A stretch of DNA of 64,000 nucleotides from Myxococcales bacterium. Lineage in GTDB: Bacteria; Myxococcota_A; Polyangia; Polyangiales; Polyangiaceae. The stretch spans positions 62,001 to 126,000 of the forward strand of contig JANYHK010000019.1 in the NCBI GenBank assembly GCA_025359105.1. Direction: 5' to 3'. Below the pieces are notes generated by a model. The model saw only the letters and a list, made by a program, of their open reading frames with translations. It did not search any database and was not told where the DNA came from. The position numbers and the translations under genes are program-made. The first letter of the stretch is position 1. Each line of letters begins with the position of its first letter. This document shows, in pieces, positions 44,545 through 52,933 of the stretch.

Positions 44545-45486
44545 ATGCGAATCGCTCCGAAGCTCGTCTGGACCGCGGTGCCCGTTCTCGTCGCCCTCGC
44601 TGCCGCGCTGGATGCCCACGCCATCACGACGCTCGTGGGGGTGCAGCTGGCGCCTGACGCGCGCGCGCTGGTCGCGGCGCACGGAGATCTCGGCCGCGCG
44701 CGCGCGCCGGAGCCGCCGAAGCCGCGGTCGGCCGACGCCATCCTCGCGCGCAACCCGTTCGATCATGCGACCTCGCTTTTGCCGTCTACCGTCATCGAGG
44801 ACGACCTCGCAGGTGTCGCCGCGTCCACCGATCCGCGCGACGCTCCTCCGTGCGAGGGGCTGCGCGTCGTCGCGATCGCGGCGTCGTCCGATCCGGAGTG
44901 GTCGTTCGCCGCGCTGTCGACGCCGGCCGATCCCAAGGGCACGCTGCGGCGGCGAGGGGACGACGTCGGCGAACGGCGCGTGGCCTTCGTTGGCTGGGAC
45001 CGCGTGTGGATGTCGCGCGCCGGCAGCGGCGGCGGCAGCCTGTGCCAGACCGCGCTCTTCCGGCCCAAGGAGGCGCCGGGCGTCACGAAGACGGCGGCGA
45101 TCCCGACGGTGGCCGTGCCCTCGTCGGTCCCGCCCGCGCTCGCCAAGGGGATCCGCAGGAACGGCCCCGGGGATTACGACATCGACCGCGCGACGCTCGA
45201 CCGGATCCTCGAGTCGCAGCACGAGCTGATCTCGCAGACGCGTGTGGCGCCGGAGATGATCGACGGCCGCGTCGCCGGCTTGCGCCTGATGGGCATCAAG
45301 CCCGACTCGCTCCTCGGGCTGATTGGTCTCTCCAACAACGACAGGCTCGAGTCGATCAACGGCCTCGACATCGCCAGCCCCGAGAGCGCGCTCCAGGCCT
45401 ACGCGCGCATCCGCAACGGCGAGAAGTTCGACGTGCGGATCACGCGCGACGGAAAGCCGATGACGCTCGACTACAAGGTGAAGTGA
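44545..45486 (+). CDS. gspC: Type II secretion inner-membrane protein GspC
   Basis: 313 aa from ATG 44545. An N-terminal membrane helix (about 8-27) precedes a Pro-rich linker. The homology region with ILARNPFD (about residues 68-75), WSFAALST and the CEGLRVVAIAAS strand matches GspC. A C-terminal PDZ domain (about 235-313: GLRLMGIKPDSLLGLIGLSNNDRLESINGLDIASPESALQAY) is present. GspC links the inner-membrane platform to the secretin GspD. No other intact gsp gene is in the window; the only relative is the deleted gspD at 40350-41152. Confidence 0.87.
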   Translation: MRIAPKLVWTAVPVLVALAAALDAHAITTLVGVQLAPDARALVAAHGDLGRARAPEPPKPRSADAILARNPFDHATSLLPSTVIEDDLAGVAASTDPRDAPPCEGLRVVAIAASSDPEWSFAALSTPADPKGTLRRRGDDVGERRVAFVGWDRVWMSRAGSGGGSLCQTALFRPKEAPGVTKTAAIPTVAVPSSVPPALAKGIRRNGPGDYDIDRATLDRILESQHELISQTRVAPEMIDGRVAGLRLMGIKPDSLLGLIGLSNNDRLESINGLDIASPESALQAYARIRNGEKFDVRITRDGKPMTLDYKVK

Positions 45487-45495
45487 GCCCGGTGC

Positions 45496-46518
45496 TCAGG
45501 GCAGCGCCTGGCCGCGGCACCAGTCGAGGGGCGCCGCCGGATGTCCGGGGATCGGCACGTGCCCTGCGTCCGCGATCTCGACGTAGGAGTTCGGGTTGCC
45601 GTTGCCGTCGAGCTCGGTCTTCGTCGTCCGCGCGCCGGAGATGCCGTAGTCCTTGTCGCCGATCTGGATCGCGACCGGGATCTTCCGCGCGGCGTTGGTG
45701 ACGAGGCCGGCGCCCGGCATCGGATCGGCGGCAGCGAGCACGGCGGAGCAGGCGAGGCTTGCCGCAGCGTCCATCCCGTAGCGGAAGGACATGTAACCGC
45801 CCTGGGAGTAGCCGTAGACGACGATGTGCTTCACGTCGATCGAGCCGCTGCCGACGAGCCGTGCCTGGAGCGCCTGCAGGAGCGGGAGATCGATGTTGCC
45901 GTCGGCAACGGAGCGGTACGCGTCCCAGTCGATGTTCGGGACGGTCTGCCCGCCGACCGTGACCGTCTGGGTGATGCCCTGCGGCGCGGCCAGGACGAAT
46001 CCGTCCGTGTCGGCGAGCGCCTTGATGCCGGAGGTCGCGACGAAGTTCGCATTCTGGTCGCCGTTGCCGTGCAGGGCGAGGACGAGCGGGATCTGACCTT
46101 TGGTGACCGCCGCGGGGACGTGGAGGAGCACCGACCGGGTCTTTCCCGCGGCGGTGATCGTCAGCGTCGAGTCGCCGGGCGTGAGCTTGCCGAGGGTGCC
46201 GCCGTCTCCGCCGGAGCTCGACGCGCCGGACGTGCCCGAGCTCGCCCCCGACGTACCGGAGCTCGCCCCCGACGTACCGGAGCTCGCGCCGGAGGTGCCG
46301 GAGGTCCCCGACGCTCCCGATGAGCCCGAGGCGCCGGCGCTGCCCGAGCTCGCTCCCGAGCTGCCGGAGCTCGACGCGGAGCCGCTCGAGCTCGAAGAAC
46401 CGCCGTCGAGCGTGTCACTATTGGAGCTGCACGCGAGAAGAGAGAACGGAGACAGCGGCGTCGTGAGAAGCAGCGGAGCGGCGAGGAGGAGCGCCTTGCG
46501 GGGAAATGCACGCATCAT
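45496..46518 (-). CDS. Alpha/beta-hydrolase lipoprotein (PHB depolymerase/esterase-like)
   Basis: 340 aa from ATG 46518. Lipoprotein signal with lipobox SLLAC (Cys30) and an approximately 75-residue Ser/Gly/Ala/Thr linker containing a tandem 7-residue repeat. The catalytic domain starts near residue 110: PLVLALHGNGD is the oxyanion region, GYSQGGYMS the nucleophile elbow with its Ser, IGDKDYGI supplies the Asp and DAGHVPIPGH the His. This matches polyhydroxybutyrate depolymerase/feruloyl-esterase-type enzymes. Surface- or periplasm-anchored hydrolase; substrate unknown. Confidence 0.88.
   Translation of the reverse strand: MMRAFPRKALLLAAPLLLTTPLSPFSLLACSSNSDTLDGGSSSSSGSASSSGSSGASSGSAGASGSSGASGTSGTSGASSGTSGASSGTSGASSGTSGASSSGGDGGTLGKLTPGDSTLTITAAGKTRSVLLHVPAAVTKGQIPLVLALHGNGDQNANFVATSGIKALADTDGFVLAAPQGITQTVTVGGQTVPNIDWDAYRSVADGNIDLPLLQALQARLVGSGSIDVKHIVVYGYSQGGYMSFRYGMDAAASLACSAVLAAADPMPGAGLVTNAARKIPVAIQIGDKDYGISGARTTKTELDGNGNPNSYVEIADAGHVPIPGHPAAPLDWCRGQALP
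46213..46296. repeat. 21-bp tandem repeat in the esterase linker
   Basis: The unit GAGCTCGCCCCCGACGTACCG recurs at least twice exactly and twice more in diverged form, encoding Ser-Gly-Thr-Ser-Gly-Ala-Ser linker units on the minus strand. Such repeats can change copy number by slippage, altering spacer length between lipid anchor and enzyme. Confidence 0.75.
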
Positions 46519-46568
46519 GTGATCCTATCGTCCCAAGGCGTCGCCCGGATGCAAGTCCAAGCACGATC

Positions 46569-47981
46569 ATGCGTCTTTCTGTCGTCTCGGGCCTGCTGGG
46601 CCTGTTCGTCGCGCAGATCTCGTGCGCCCGGGGGCCGGCTCCCCCGCGCGCTGAGGCCGTGGCGCGCGGGGATGCGGCGATCGTAGCGAGCGCGGCCAGC
46701 GGCGCGGAGGCAGGGGCCGCGAAGGCAGGGGCCGCGGATGCACATGGGTCGGGCCCGCTCGCCGCCTCCGCCGACGCGGCAGTCACCCCCGCGCAGCTCG
46801 ATCCCGACGGCGACGACGATCCCGCCGACGTCGGCGAAGGAGCGCTGCCCGCGCGCGCGCGCTTCGTGAAGGTGGGGCGGCCGCCGCTCGCGCTCACGCG
46901 CATCTGCGATCTCACGGCGATGCAGGGCGCGCTCTTCGCGGCCCACGCCAACCAGCCGCTCGGCACGGACGGCGCGACGATCACCCGCTACGACCCCGCC
47001 GACGCGAAGCGCCCGTTCACCGTCGCCTTCGACTGGAACCGCCCAGGGGAGCCGACGCGCGGCGGCGGGGCGGGCCAGGGCTTCGTGCGCGTTCACGGGA
47101 TCGGCGGGCGCCTCTTCGTGCCCGACGCCGATCCGCCCTACGACGGCTTCGGCCTCGTCGATCACGGGACCGAGGGCTTCGTCTTCGTGTCCGACGCGGC
47201 CGGCAAGTTCGCTCCGGCGTCGATGCCGCATTTCCGGCCGCCCAAGGGCGTCTCGGTCTTGCCGCGCGCCTACCACGTGCTCGACGTGATTCGTTTTCGC
47301 GGTCGGTACTACGCGTCGACGGGCTCGGTCCCGCCGACCGAGCGCGCGTGGCGGGGCGCGTCGCCCGGCGCGCTTCATGTTGCCAATGCGGATCTGTCAC
47401 GGTGGACCTACGAGATCGACTACCCGTTCCCATGGCAGAACGGCGTCTGGCGGCTCGGCTACCTCGTCCGCTTCAAGGACCGCCTCTACGCGGGCATCCA
47501 GGACTACGACGGCCGCGAGCCCAACGACTACGTCGTCTTCTCTCCCCCCGCCGGCGCCGCCGCGATCTCGCGCGAAGACGTCCACCACGCGCGCGTCGTC
47601 GGCACCGCGCAGACGCTCCGCTGGTACGCCGACACGCCGCCGCACCGGCCGCCCCGCCTCTTCTGGATCGCCGGCGCGCGCGACGGTGTGCGCCTCCGCG
47701 TCACGACCGACGGCGACGCGTGGGACCCGATCGATCTCCCGCCCGGCGCTGGGCGACCGACGGACATCACTCGCTACCGCGACGGCGTCGTCATCCTCAC
47801 CGAGAGGAAGCTCCTCCGTCTCGCCGACGACGGGACCATCCGCGAGCTCGCGAGCATCGACGACAAAAAGAGCCCGTTCGAGATCGGGGACATCTTCTGC
47901 GTGGCGCCGCTCGCCGTGCTCGGCGACCGCCTCTACGCCGGCGGCCAGCGCGGCGGCGATCTGTACCGACTCGAGGAGTAA
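46569..47981 (+). CDS. Lipoprotein with propeller-like repeats, unknown function
   Basis: 470 aa from ATG 46569, which begins directly on a lipoprotein signal (VAQISC, Cys19). An Ala/Asp-rich linker extends to about residue 100. The rest is beta-rich with repeated strands of the type GRLFVPDADPP, GRYYASTGS, DRLYAGIQDYDG and DRLYAGGQRGGDLYR, as in a beta-propeller or sialidase-like fold. No catalytic motif can be fixed. Expected on the cell surface. Starts 50 bp from the divergent esterase gene; convergent with an NTF2-like lipoprotein 7 bp away. Confidence 0.82.
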   Translation: MRLSVVSGLLGLFVAQISCARGPAPPRAEAVARGDAAIVASAASGAEAGAAKAGAADAHGSGPLAASADAAVTPAQLDPDGDDDPADVGEGALPARARFVKVGRPPLALTRICDLTAMQGALFAAHANQPLGTDGATITRYDPADAKRPFTVAFDWNRPGEPTRGGGAGQGFVRVHGIGGRLFVPDADPPYDGFGLVDHGTEGFVFVSDAAGKFAPASMPHFRPPKGVSVLPRAYHVLDVIRFRGRYYASTGSVPPTERAWRGASPGALHVANADLSRWTYEIDYPFPWQNGVWRLGYLVRFKDRLYAGIQDYDGREPNDYVVFSPPAGAAAISREDVHHARVVGTAQTLRWYADTPPHRPPRLFWIAGARDGVRLRVTTDGDAWDPIDLPPGAGRPTDITRYRDGVVILTERKLLRLADDGTIRELASIDDKKSPFEIGDIFCVAPLAVLGDRLYAGGQRGGDLYRLEE

Positions 47982-47988
47982 GCCTCCG

Positions 47989-48504
47989 CTACCTGGCGAT
48001 CAGCGCCTTCACGTCGCCGAACTTCTCGTTGGGGATCGGCACGGACAGATCGTAGTGCGCGATCTTCCACACGCCGGCCTCGCTGCGCACGAGGACACCG
48101 CTGCCGCGCGCGGGGCCGAGGTTCGGCGTGTCGAGGCGCTCGTCGAACCACGCGGTCCCGCCGTCGGCGTCGAAGCGTACGTGGCGCTCCACCGCGCGGA
48201 AGCTCCACGCCTTGCCCTTCGCGAAGAACGGGTGGGCGTACGCGCGGAACGCCTGTTTTTCCCAGCGCTCGGTCATGTCGGTGCCGAGGAAAACGCCGGA
48301 GTCGGCGATGTGCCGGAAGTAGCGCTCTTCGTCGGCGTGGGCCGCCGCGTCGTGCCAGTCGTCGAGGACGCGCGCGACGTCGGCCTCCGCGGTGGGCGAC
48401 GGGACGCTCCTGGCGGGACCCGCGCACGCGGGCGCGGCGAGGCCGACGAGGCAGACCAGACCGAGCAGGCGGGGGAGGCGGAGGAGGCGCGCGGCCGTGT
48501 GCAT
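47989..48504 (-). CDS. SnoaL/NTF2-like lipoprotein
   Basis: 171 aa. Lipoprotein signal with lipobox AAPAC (Cys27). Residues about 42-165 look like a cone-shaped SnoaL-type domain: LDDWHDAAAHADEERYFRHI, VFLGTDMTERWEKQAF, FDERLDTPN and VWKIAHYDLSVPIPNEKF. Such domains bind small hydrophobic ligands or act as isomerases; here the exported location suggests binding. Starts 26 bp after the FHA gene end on the same strand. Confidence 0.85.
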   Translation of the reverse strand: MHTAARLLRLPRLLGLVCLVGLAAPACAGPARSVPSPTAEADVARVLDDWHDAAAHADEERYFRHIADSGVFLGTDMTERWEKQAFRAYAHPFFAKGKAWSFRAVERHVRFDADGGTAWFDERLDTPNLGPARGSGVLVRSEAGVWKIAHYDLSVPIPNEKFGDVKALIAR

Positions 48505-48530
48505 CGCCGCATCCTACATGAGGCGCGTCG

Positions 48531-49529
48531 TCACACGCGGCGGTGCCAGTGCAGGCGCAGCCCGTAGGGGTTCGCGAGCGAGAGCGTCGCGCCGGTGTCG
48601 GGGAGGAGCACGCGCCGCACGCGCACGCCGTACGCGTACGTTCCGCGCGTGCTGGCGACGTCGAACGCGCTCGTCAGCCCATCTTCGCGGAGGAGCAGGA
48701 CGTGCGCCCGCGAGATCGAGTTGTCGAGCATCGACCGCAGCCCCTCGTCCTTGCACTTGAGCGCGCGCCCGATGAGCACTCCGCTGTCGAGCTCCGCCTC
48801 CGGCACCTCGATCGAGGCCATGCGCCCGGTGCCGTCGAGGGTCACGCGCCCGAAGCCCGCGCGCGCGTTCTGAACGCCCCAGCCCGCGTGCAAGTCCTCC
48901 AGCATCGGCGCGATGGGGAGGAGCGTGATGTGCGAGCTGCGAAAGACCTCGCCGTGCTTCGTGGCCGCCGCGCGGTACGGGCCCCCCTCCCGCGCGAGCG
49001 CCATCGACGTGGCGCGCGACAGCGTCGGCTTGGGGAGCCTCGGTGGCGACGCCGCAGGGTCGAGCGGAAGCGCGACGATGGCGTACGGCCCCAGCCGCAT
49101 CGCGATGGGACCGACGGCGAAGATGGACCGGCACGCCTCGCCGTTGTCCACGTGGAACGCGAGCGTCGTTTGCAGATCGAGGACGCGCACACCCACCGCT
49201 CCGTCCGGCTGCACGATCGCGCGCACGAGCAGGTGACGGAGGGCCACGCTGGGCTCCGCGTCGAGCACCATGTCGCACTGCGTGTGACGCCCCAGGACCA
49301 TGTACATGTCGGGCGACGCGGGGAGATCCAGCGCGCGTACGTTCTCGCGGAGGACGACGAAGATGCGGTACCCGGCGAGCCCCGGTCGAGGCGGCATCGC
49401 GGCGTGCATCTCCTTCGCGCGCGCGTAGGCGTGGCTCAGGCCGAGCACGTCCAGCGGGAGCTCACGGAAGTGCTGGGGGAGGCACGTGGAGCGGTTGATC
49501 CCGACGGGCGTGACGTGCGAGTCGTTCAC
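48531..49529 (-). CDS. Protein with two FHA-like domains
   Basis: 332 aa from ATG 49529. FHA domains bind phospho-Thr peptides. The N-terminal copy (about residues 75-160) has MVLGRHTQCDMVLD and ALRHLLVRAIV; the usual SRxH is changed to ALRH. The C-terminal copy (about 250-330) has VLIGRALKCKD, the canonical SISRAHVLLL and FDVASTRGTYAYGVRV, so it looks functional. No kinase or other domain is fused. It could read phosphorylation by Hanks kinases such as those encoded at 27.8 and 30.5 kb, which is inference. Confidence 0.82.
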   Translation of the reverse strand: MNDSHVTPVGINRSTCLPQHFRELPLDVLGLSHAYARAKEMHAAMPPRPGLAGYRIFVVLRENVRALDLPASPDMYMVLGRHTQCDMVLDAEPSVALRHLLVRAIVQPDGAVGVRVLDLQTTLAFHVDNGEACRSIFAVGPIAMRLGPYAIVALPLDPAASPPRLPKPTLSRATSMALAREGGPYRAAATKHGEVFRSSHITLLPIAPMLEDLHAGWGVQNARAGFGRVTLDGTGRMASIEVPEAELDSGVLIGRALKCKDEGLRSMLDNSISRAHVLLLREDGLTSAFDVASTRGTYAYGVRVRRVLLPDTGATLSLANPYGLRLHWHRRV

Positions 49530-49535
49530 TGGAGC

Positions 49536-50600
49536 TTAACCTAATGCATGTACCGGTCCGGCGCTCGCCGGCGTGTCGCCTGCGTCCTCGAGGAGCCGTT
49601 GGACGAGCTTTTCGTCGCGGAGGTAGCCCTCCCGAGCGAACCAGACGAGGGCGTCGCGGACTGCCACGTCGAGCGGGGTGTGCTCCATTCCGAGGCACCG
49701 CTCCGCTTTGGTGCAGTCCGCGCGGAGCCCGAGGCGCGCGATACGGACGGCGGCGGGCGTGAGAAGGGGAGGAGCGCCGGTGCGCCGTGCCCACATCGTC
49801 GCCGCGTACCCGGCGGCCGAGGCGAGCCGGAAGGGCGCCTCGAGGATCGGCCGACGCAGGCCACAGACGCGCTGGGCGACGCGCGCGAGCTCGGTGAGCT
49901 CCACGTCGCGGCTGCCGAGGAGGTAGGTCTCCCCGGGCAGACCTCGGGTGGCGGCGGCGACGTGCGCGCGCGCCATGTCGCGTACGTGCGCGAAGTTCGA
50001 GGAGGTCCGCGTCACGATCGACGCCGGCATGGTGACCGCGGCAATGAGGAGGCGACCCGTCGGCGTTGGCCCCACGTCGCCCGGTCCGATCGGGCCGCAC
50101 GGCGCCACGAGGACGACGTCTTGCCCGCGCGTCGCCGCCTGCACGGCGATCTCGTGCGCGGCCGCCTTGCTTCGCGAGTACAGATCGCCCGTCGGTCCGA
50201 GCGCGAATGGGCTCGCCTCGGTCGCGCGGCGATCGGGGCCCTGACCGCCGAAGCGCGCGATCGAGCTCGTATGCACCACGCGCGCGACCCCTGCGCGCTC
50301 GGCCTCCTCGAGCACGATCCGTGTCCCGTCGACGTTGACGCGCAGCATCCGCGACGGATCGCGCGTCCACAGCGCGTAGATCGCCGCCAGGTGGAAGACC
50401 CAGTCGCGCCCTGCAACGGCGCGGCGCATGCTGTCGCGATCGGTGACGTCCCCCTCGACCTTCTCCACGTCGAGCCCGCGCAGGTTGCGGGTGTCGTCGG
50501 TGGGGAGGTGGAGCGCGCGGACGTCGTGGCCCGCGGCAACGAGCTCTCGGACGACGTGAGAGCCGATGAAGCCCGCCGCGCCGGTGACGAGCGCCTTCAT
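49536..50600 (-). CDS. NAD-dependent epimerase/reductase (dihydroflavonol-reductase/HpnA-like)
   Basis: 354 aa from ATG 50600. Extended SDR with GAAGFIG at residues 7-13, WVFHLAAIYALW, VHTSSIARFGG and the catalytic YSRSK pair (YxxxK), then VLVAPCGPIGPGD. Closest in style to dihydroflavonol-4-reductase-like and hopanoid-associated sugar epimerases. Its ATG overlaps the stop of the upstream 180-aa protein gene (50597) by 4 nt, and both probably respond to the twin palindromes at 51154-51202. Substrate unknown. Confidence 0.9.
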   Translation of the reverse strand: MKALVTGAAGFIGSHVVRELVAAGHDVRALHLPTDDTRNLRGLDVEKVEGDVTDRDSMRRAVAGRDWVFHLAAIYALWTRDPSRMLRVNVDGTRIVLEEAERAGVARVVHTSSIARFGGQGPDRRATEASPFALGPTGDLYSRSKAAAHEIAVQAATRGQDVVLVAPCGPIGPGDVGPTPTGRLLIAAVTMPASIVTRTSSNFAHVRDMARAHVAAATRGLPGETYLLGSRDVELTELARVAQRVCGLRRPILEAPFRLASAAGYAATMWARRTGAPPLLTPAAVRIARLGLRADCTKAERCLGMEHTPLDVAVRDALVWFAREGYLRDEKLVQRLLEDAGDTPASAGPVHALG

Positions 50601-51139
50601 CCTGCGAGCCCGAAGTAGAGGACGAGGTGCGTCTTCTCCTTCAGCCGCAGGTACGCCTGCCCTAGGTACAGCTTGGGCGCGATTTCGCGGATCTCGTCCT
50701 TGATCGGGCGAATGAAGAACGGGTTCTCCGGCAGGTCGTAGTCGAGCTGCACGCAGTCGAAGTCGCCGGCCCGCGACCGGTCCACGAACGTCTCGAAGCG
50801 GTAGAGGCGGATCCTGTCGCGGACGACGCGGTTCATCCCCTCGCCGCGATCCTCGCTCTTCGGCGAGAAGCTCTTGCCGCGCCACGGAAAAACGCGGGAG
50901 CCGGCGAACGCGCGGATGGCGCGGCTCACCGGGGGTTTGAGCGCCGGCCACGCCAGCATCCGGCCGCGTAGATCGCCGCGAACGTCGGTGAGTCGCGGGA
51001 CGCGCGCGCCCTCGTACAGCTTCTGCAGCGCGTCGCAGTCGAGGTCGAGGAGGCCGTCGAGGGTCAGCGGCGCACCGGCGCGCTCGGCGCGGCTGGCGTC
51101 GGGGGTCGTGCTCTCGTGGTGCGTCGTCGTCGCGCTCAT
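50597..51139 (-). CDS. Conserved-looking protein of unknown function
   Basis: 180 aa from ATG 51139. No family recognised. After a polar N-terminus (about 25 residues) the chain reads as a compact alpha/beta domain: AFAGSRVFPWRGKSF, IRLYRFETFVDRS, VQLDYDLPENPFFIRPIKDEI and YLGQAYLRLKEKTHLVLYFGLAG. No signal peptide or membrane helix. First gene of a two-gene unit with an SDR reductase (4-nt overlap), directly downstream of two palindromic operators, so it is tightly regulated. A role with the reductase in lipid or secondary metabolism is a guess. Confidence 0.82.
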   Translation of the reverse strand: MSATTTHHESTTPDASRAERAGAPLTLDGLLDLDCDALQKLYEGARVPRLTDVRGDLRGRMLAWPALKPPVSRAIRAFAGSRVFPWRGKSFSPKSEDRGEGMNRVVRDRIRLYRFETFVDRSRAGDFDCVQLDYDLPENPFFIRPIKDEIREIAPKLYLGQAYLRLKEKTHLVLYFGLAG

Positions 51140-51153
51140 CGGCGGGCTCCTTT

Positions 51154-51171
51154 ACATACGGTTTCGTATGT
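51154..51171. promoter_or_regulatory. Palindromic operator 1 (TetR-like)
   Basis: ACATACGGTTTCGTATGT: perfect 7-bp arms around a 4-bp centre, 15 bp upstream of the ATG at 51139 on the minus strand. Arms are identical to operator 2. Spacing and symmetry suit a TetR-family dimer. No such regulator gene lies next to it. Confidence 0.75.
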
Positions 51172-51184
51172 AGATGGGTGTTCC

Positions 51185-51202
51185 ACATACGAATCCGTAT
51201 GT
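51185..51202. promoter_or_regulatory. Palindromic operator 2 (TetR-like)
   Basis: ACATACGAATCCGTATGT: same 7-bp arms as operator 1 with a different 4-bp centre. Centres are 31 bp apart, about three helical turns, so two dimers would bind on the same face of the DNA. Confidence 0.75.
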
Positions 51203-51288
51203 CAAACCGCGAGGCTTCTTTTCAGCTGGGGCGACGGTAGCGGCCCGGAAGAAGGCTGGCGCAACCGTTCCATGAAAAGGACGGTTGC

Positions 51289-51657
51289 TTAGTTGGCGAG
51301 CAGCTCGCCGCGCGCGGCGTCGAGGGTAACCGAGTCCCCTTCGCGGACGGAGACGTCGCCGGCCTCGAGGAGCCCTTCGCGCGCGCGGACGATGACGACG
51401 CCGCAGCTCGTGAGGCAGGGCTTGCCGAGCGCGCGCGCCATGATGGCGCCGTCGCCGGTGAGGCCGCCGCGCGTCGTCACGAGCGCGGCGCACGCGCGGA
51501 TGCTCTCGGCGTCCTCGGCCCCTGCCTCGATGCACACGAAGACGGCGGGTGTGCCCTTGGCCGCGAAGCCCTGCACCGTGGTCGCCGAGAAGGCCAAAGG
51601 GCCGGTGGCCCGCCCGGGGCTCGCGCCCAACCCCTTCACCACGAGTCGCTCGCTCAT
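51289..51657 (-). CDS. Stand-alone PEP-utilising swivelling domain without catalytic His
   Basis: 122 aa from ATG 51657. It matches the mobile phosphohistidine domain of PPDK, PEP synthase and enzyme I: GLGASPGRATGPL at the start and TRGGLTGDGAIMARALGKPC (residues 62-81) at the phosphorylation site. The canonical sequence is TRGGxTSHAAxxAR; here the phospho-accepting His is Asp69. It therefore cannot carry phosphate in the known way. Its ATG overlaps the sigma-factor stop by 4 nt, so it is co-expressed with the ECF42 pair. Role unknown; perhaps a binding or regulatory domain. Confidence 0.85.
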   Translation of the reverse strand: MSERLVVKGLGASPGRATGPLAFSATTVQGFAAKGTPAVFVCIEAGAEDAESIRACAALVTTRGGLTGDGAIMARALGKPCLTSCGVVIVRAREGLLEAGDVSVREGDSVTLDAARGELLAN

Positions 51658-52898
51658 GAAACCTCCCGAAGTCGCCGCTCCAAGAACGCTGTCTCCCGCT
51701 CGTTCGTGGAGAGGGCGATGGCGCGTGCGTACTCGGCGCGCGCGGCGTCCCTGTCCCCGAGCCGGCGTAGCATGTCCGCCCGTACCGACGGTAGCAGGTG
51801 GTAGCGCGCCAGCTCGGGGTGATCGACGATCGCGTCGAGCACGGCGAGCCCGGCGGCGGGCCCGTCGGCCAGGCTGACGGCGACCGCGCGGTTCATCTCG
51901 ACGATAGGAGAGGGGGCGATGCGGCCGAGATCCTCGTAAAGGAGTGCGATCGTCCGCCACTCCGTCGCGGCGCTCGAGGTTGCGCGCGCGTGGCAGGCGG
52001 CGATCTGGGCCTGCACGACGTAGGTGCCGCGGCGCTCCGCTGCCGTTGCGCGTGCGCGTGCCAGCTGCGCGAGGCCGCGCGCGATCGCCGTCTGGTCCCA
52101 GCGCGCGCGGTCCTGATCGGCGAGGAGCACGAGCTCGCCGTCCGCGCCGATGCGCGCCTCGGTGCGCGACGACTGGATCTCCATCAGCGCGACCAGGCCG
52201 AGCACCTCGGGCTCCTGCGGGAGCAGCTCCGCAAGCGCGTAGCCGAGGCGGAGCGCTTCGGCGCACATGTCCTTCCGGATCAGCGCGTCGCCGCTCGCCG
52301 CGGAGTACCCCTCGTTGAAGACGAGGTAGACGACCTCGAGCACGCTCGGCAACCGCGCCGCGAGGTGGCCGGCGCCCGGCACCTCGTACGGCAGCGCGCT
52401 GTCCTTGATCGTCTTCTTCGCCCGCACGATCCGCTGCGCGATCGTCGGCTCGGTAGCCAGGAACGCGCGCGCGATCTCGTCGGTCGTGAGCCCGCAGACG
52501 AGCCGGAGGGTGAGCGCGACTTGCTGCTCGCGCGCCAGCTCTGGGTGGCAGCACACGAACACGAGGCGGAGCTTGTCGTCGTGGACCGCGTCGGGGGCGT
52601 CGTCGAACGAGGCGCCTCGGAGCGCCTCTTCGTGCCACGTCACGTCCCCCTCGCGCGATTGTGCGTGCCGCCTACGCCTGAGGACGTCGAGCGCGCGGTT
52701 CTTCGCCGTCGCCATGAGCCACGCCCCGGGGTTTTCCGGCGCTCCCGTCCCCGCCCACGTCTCGAGCGCGGCGACGAGCGCGTCCTGCGCGATCTCCTCG
52801 GCGAGATCGACGTCCCCGACCATGCGCGTCAGGCGCGCGACGAGCCGCCACGTCTCGTTTCGAACGAGCTGCGGGTCGATGGGGGCGGTCGGTGGCAC
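51654..52898 (-). CDS. ECF42-type RNA polymerase sigma factor
   Basis: 414 aa. An ECF core (sigma2 about 15-85 with NPGAWLMATAKNRALDVLRRRR; sigma4 about 110-170 with LTLRLVCGLTTDEIARAFL and TIAQRIVRAKKTIK) is followed by a long C-terminal extension (DUF6596/TPR-like, with LEVVYLVFNEGYSA and AEYARAIALSTNERETAF). That layout, and an adjacent YCII gene, define ECF42. No anti-sigma factor is associated; the extension is thought to control activity. Lies 35 bp downstream of the YCII gene and overlaps the swivelling-domain gene. Confidence 0.92.
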   Translation of the reverse strand: MPPTAPIDPQLVRNETWRLVARLTRMVGDVDLAEEIAQDALVAALETWAGTGAPENPGAWLMATAKNRALDVLRRRRHAQSREGDVTWHEEALRGASFDDAPDAVHDDKLRLVFVCCHPELAREQQVALTLRLVCGLTTDEIARAFLATEPTIAQRIVRAKKTIKDSALPYEVPGAGHLAARLPSVLEVVYLVFNEGYSAASGDALIRKDMCAEALRLGYALAELLPQEPEVLGLVALMEIQSSRTEARIGADGELVLLADQDRARWDQTAIARGLAQLARARATAAERRGTYVVQAQIAACHARATSSAATEWRTIALLYEDLGRIAPSPIVEMNRAVAVSLADGPAAGLAVLDAIVDHPELARYHLLPSVRADMLRRLGDRDAARAEYARAIALSTNERETAFLERRLREVS

Positions 52899-52933
52899 CC
52901 CCCCGTTCTATCTGGTTTTTGCCGCGCGCCCGA

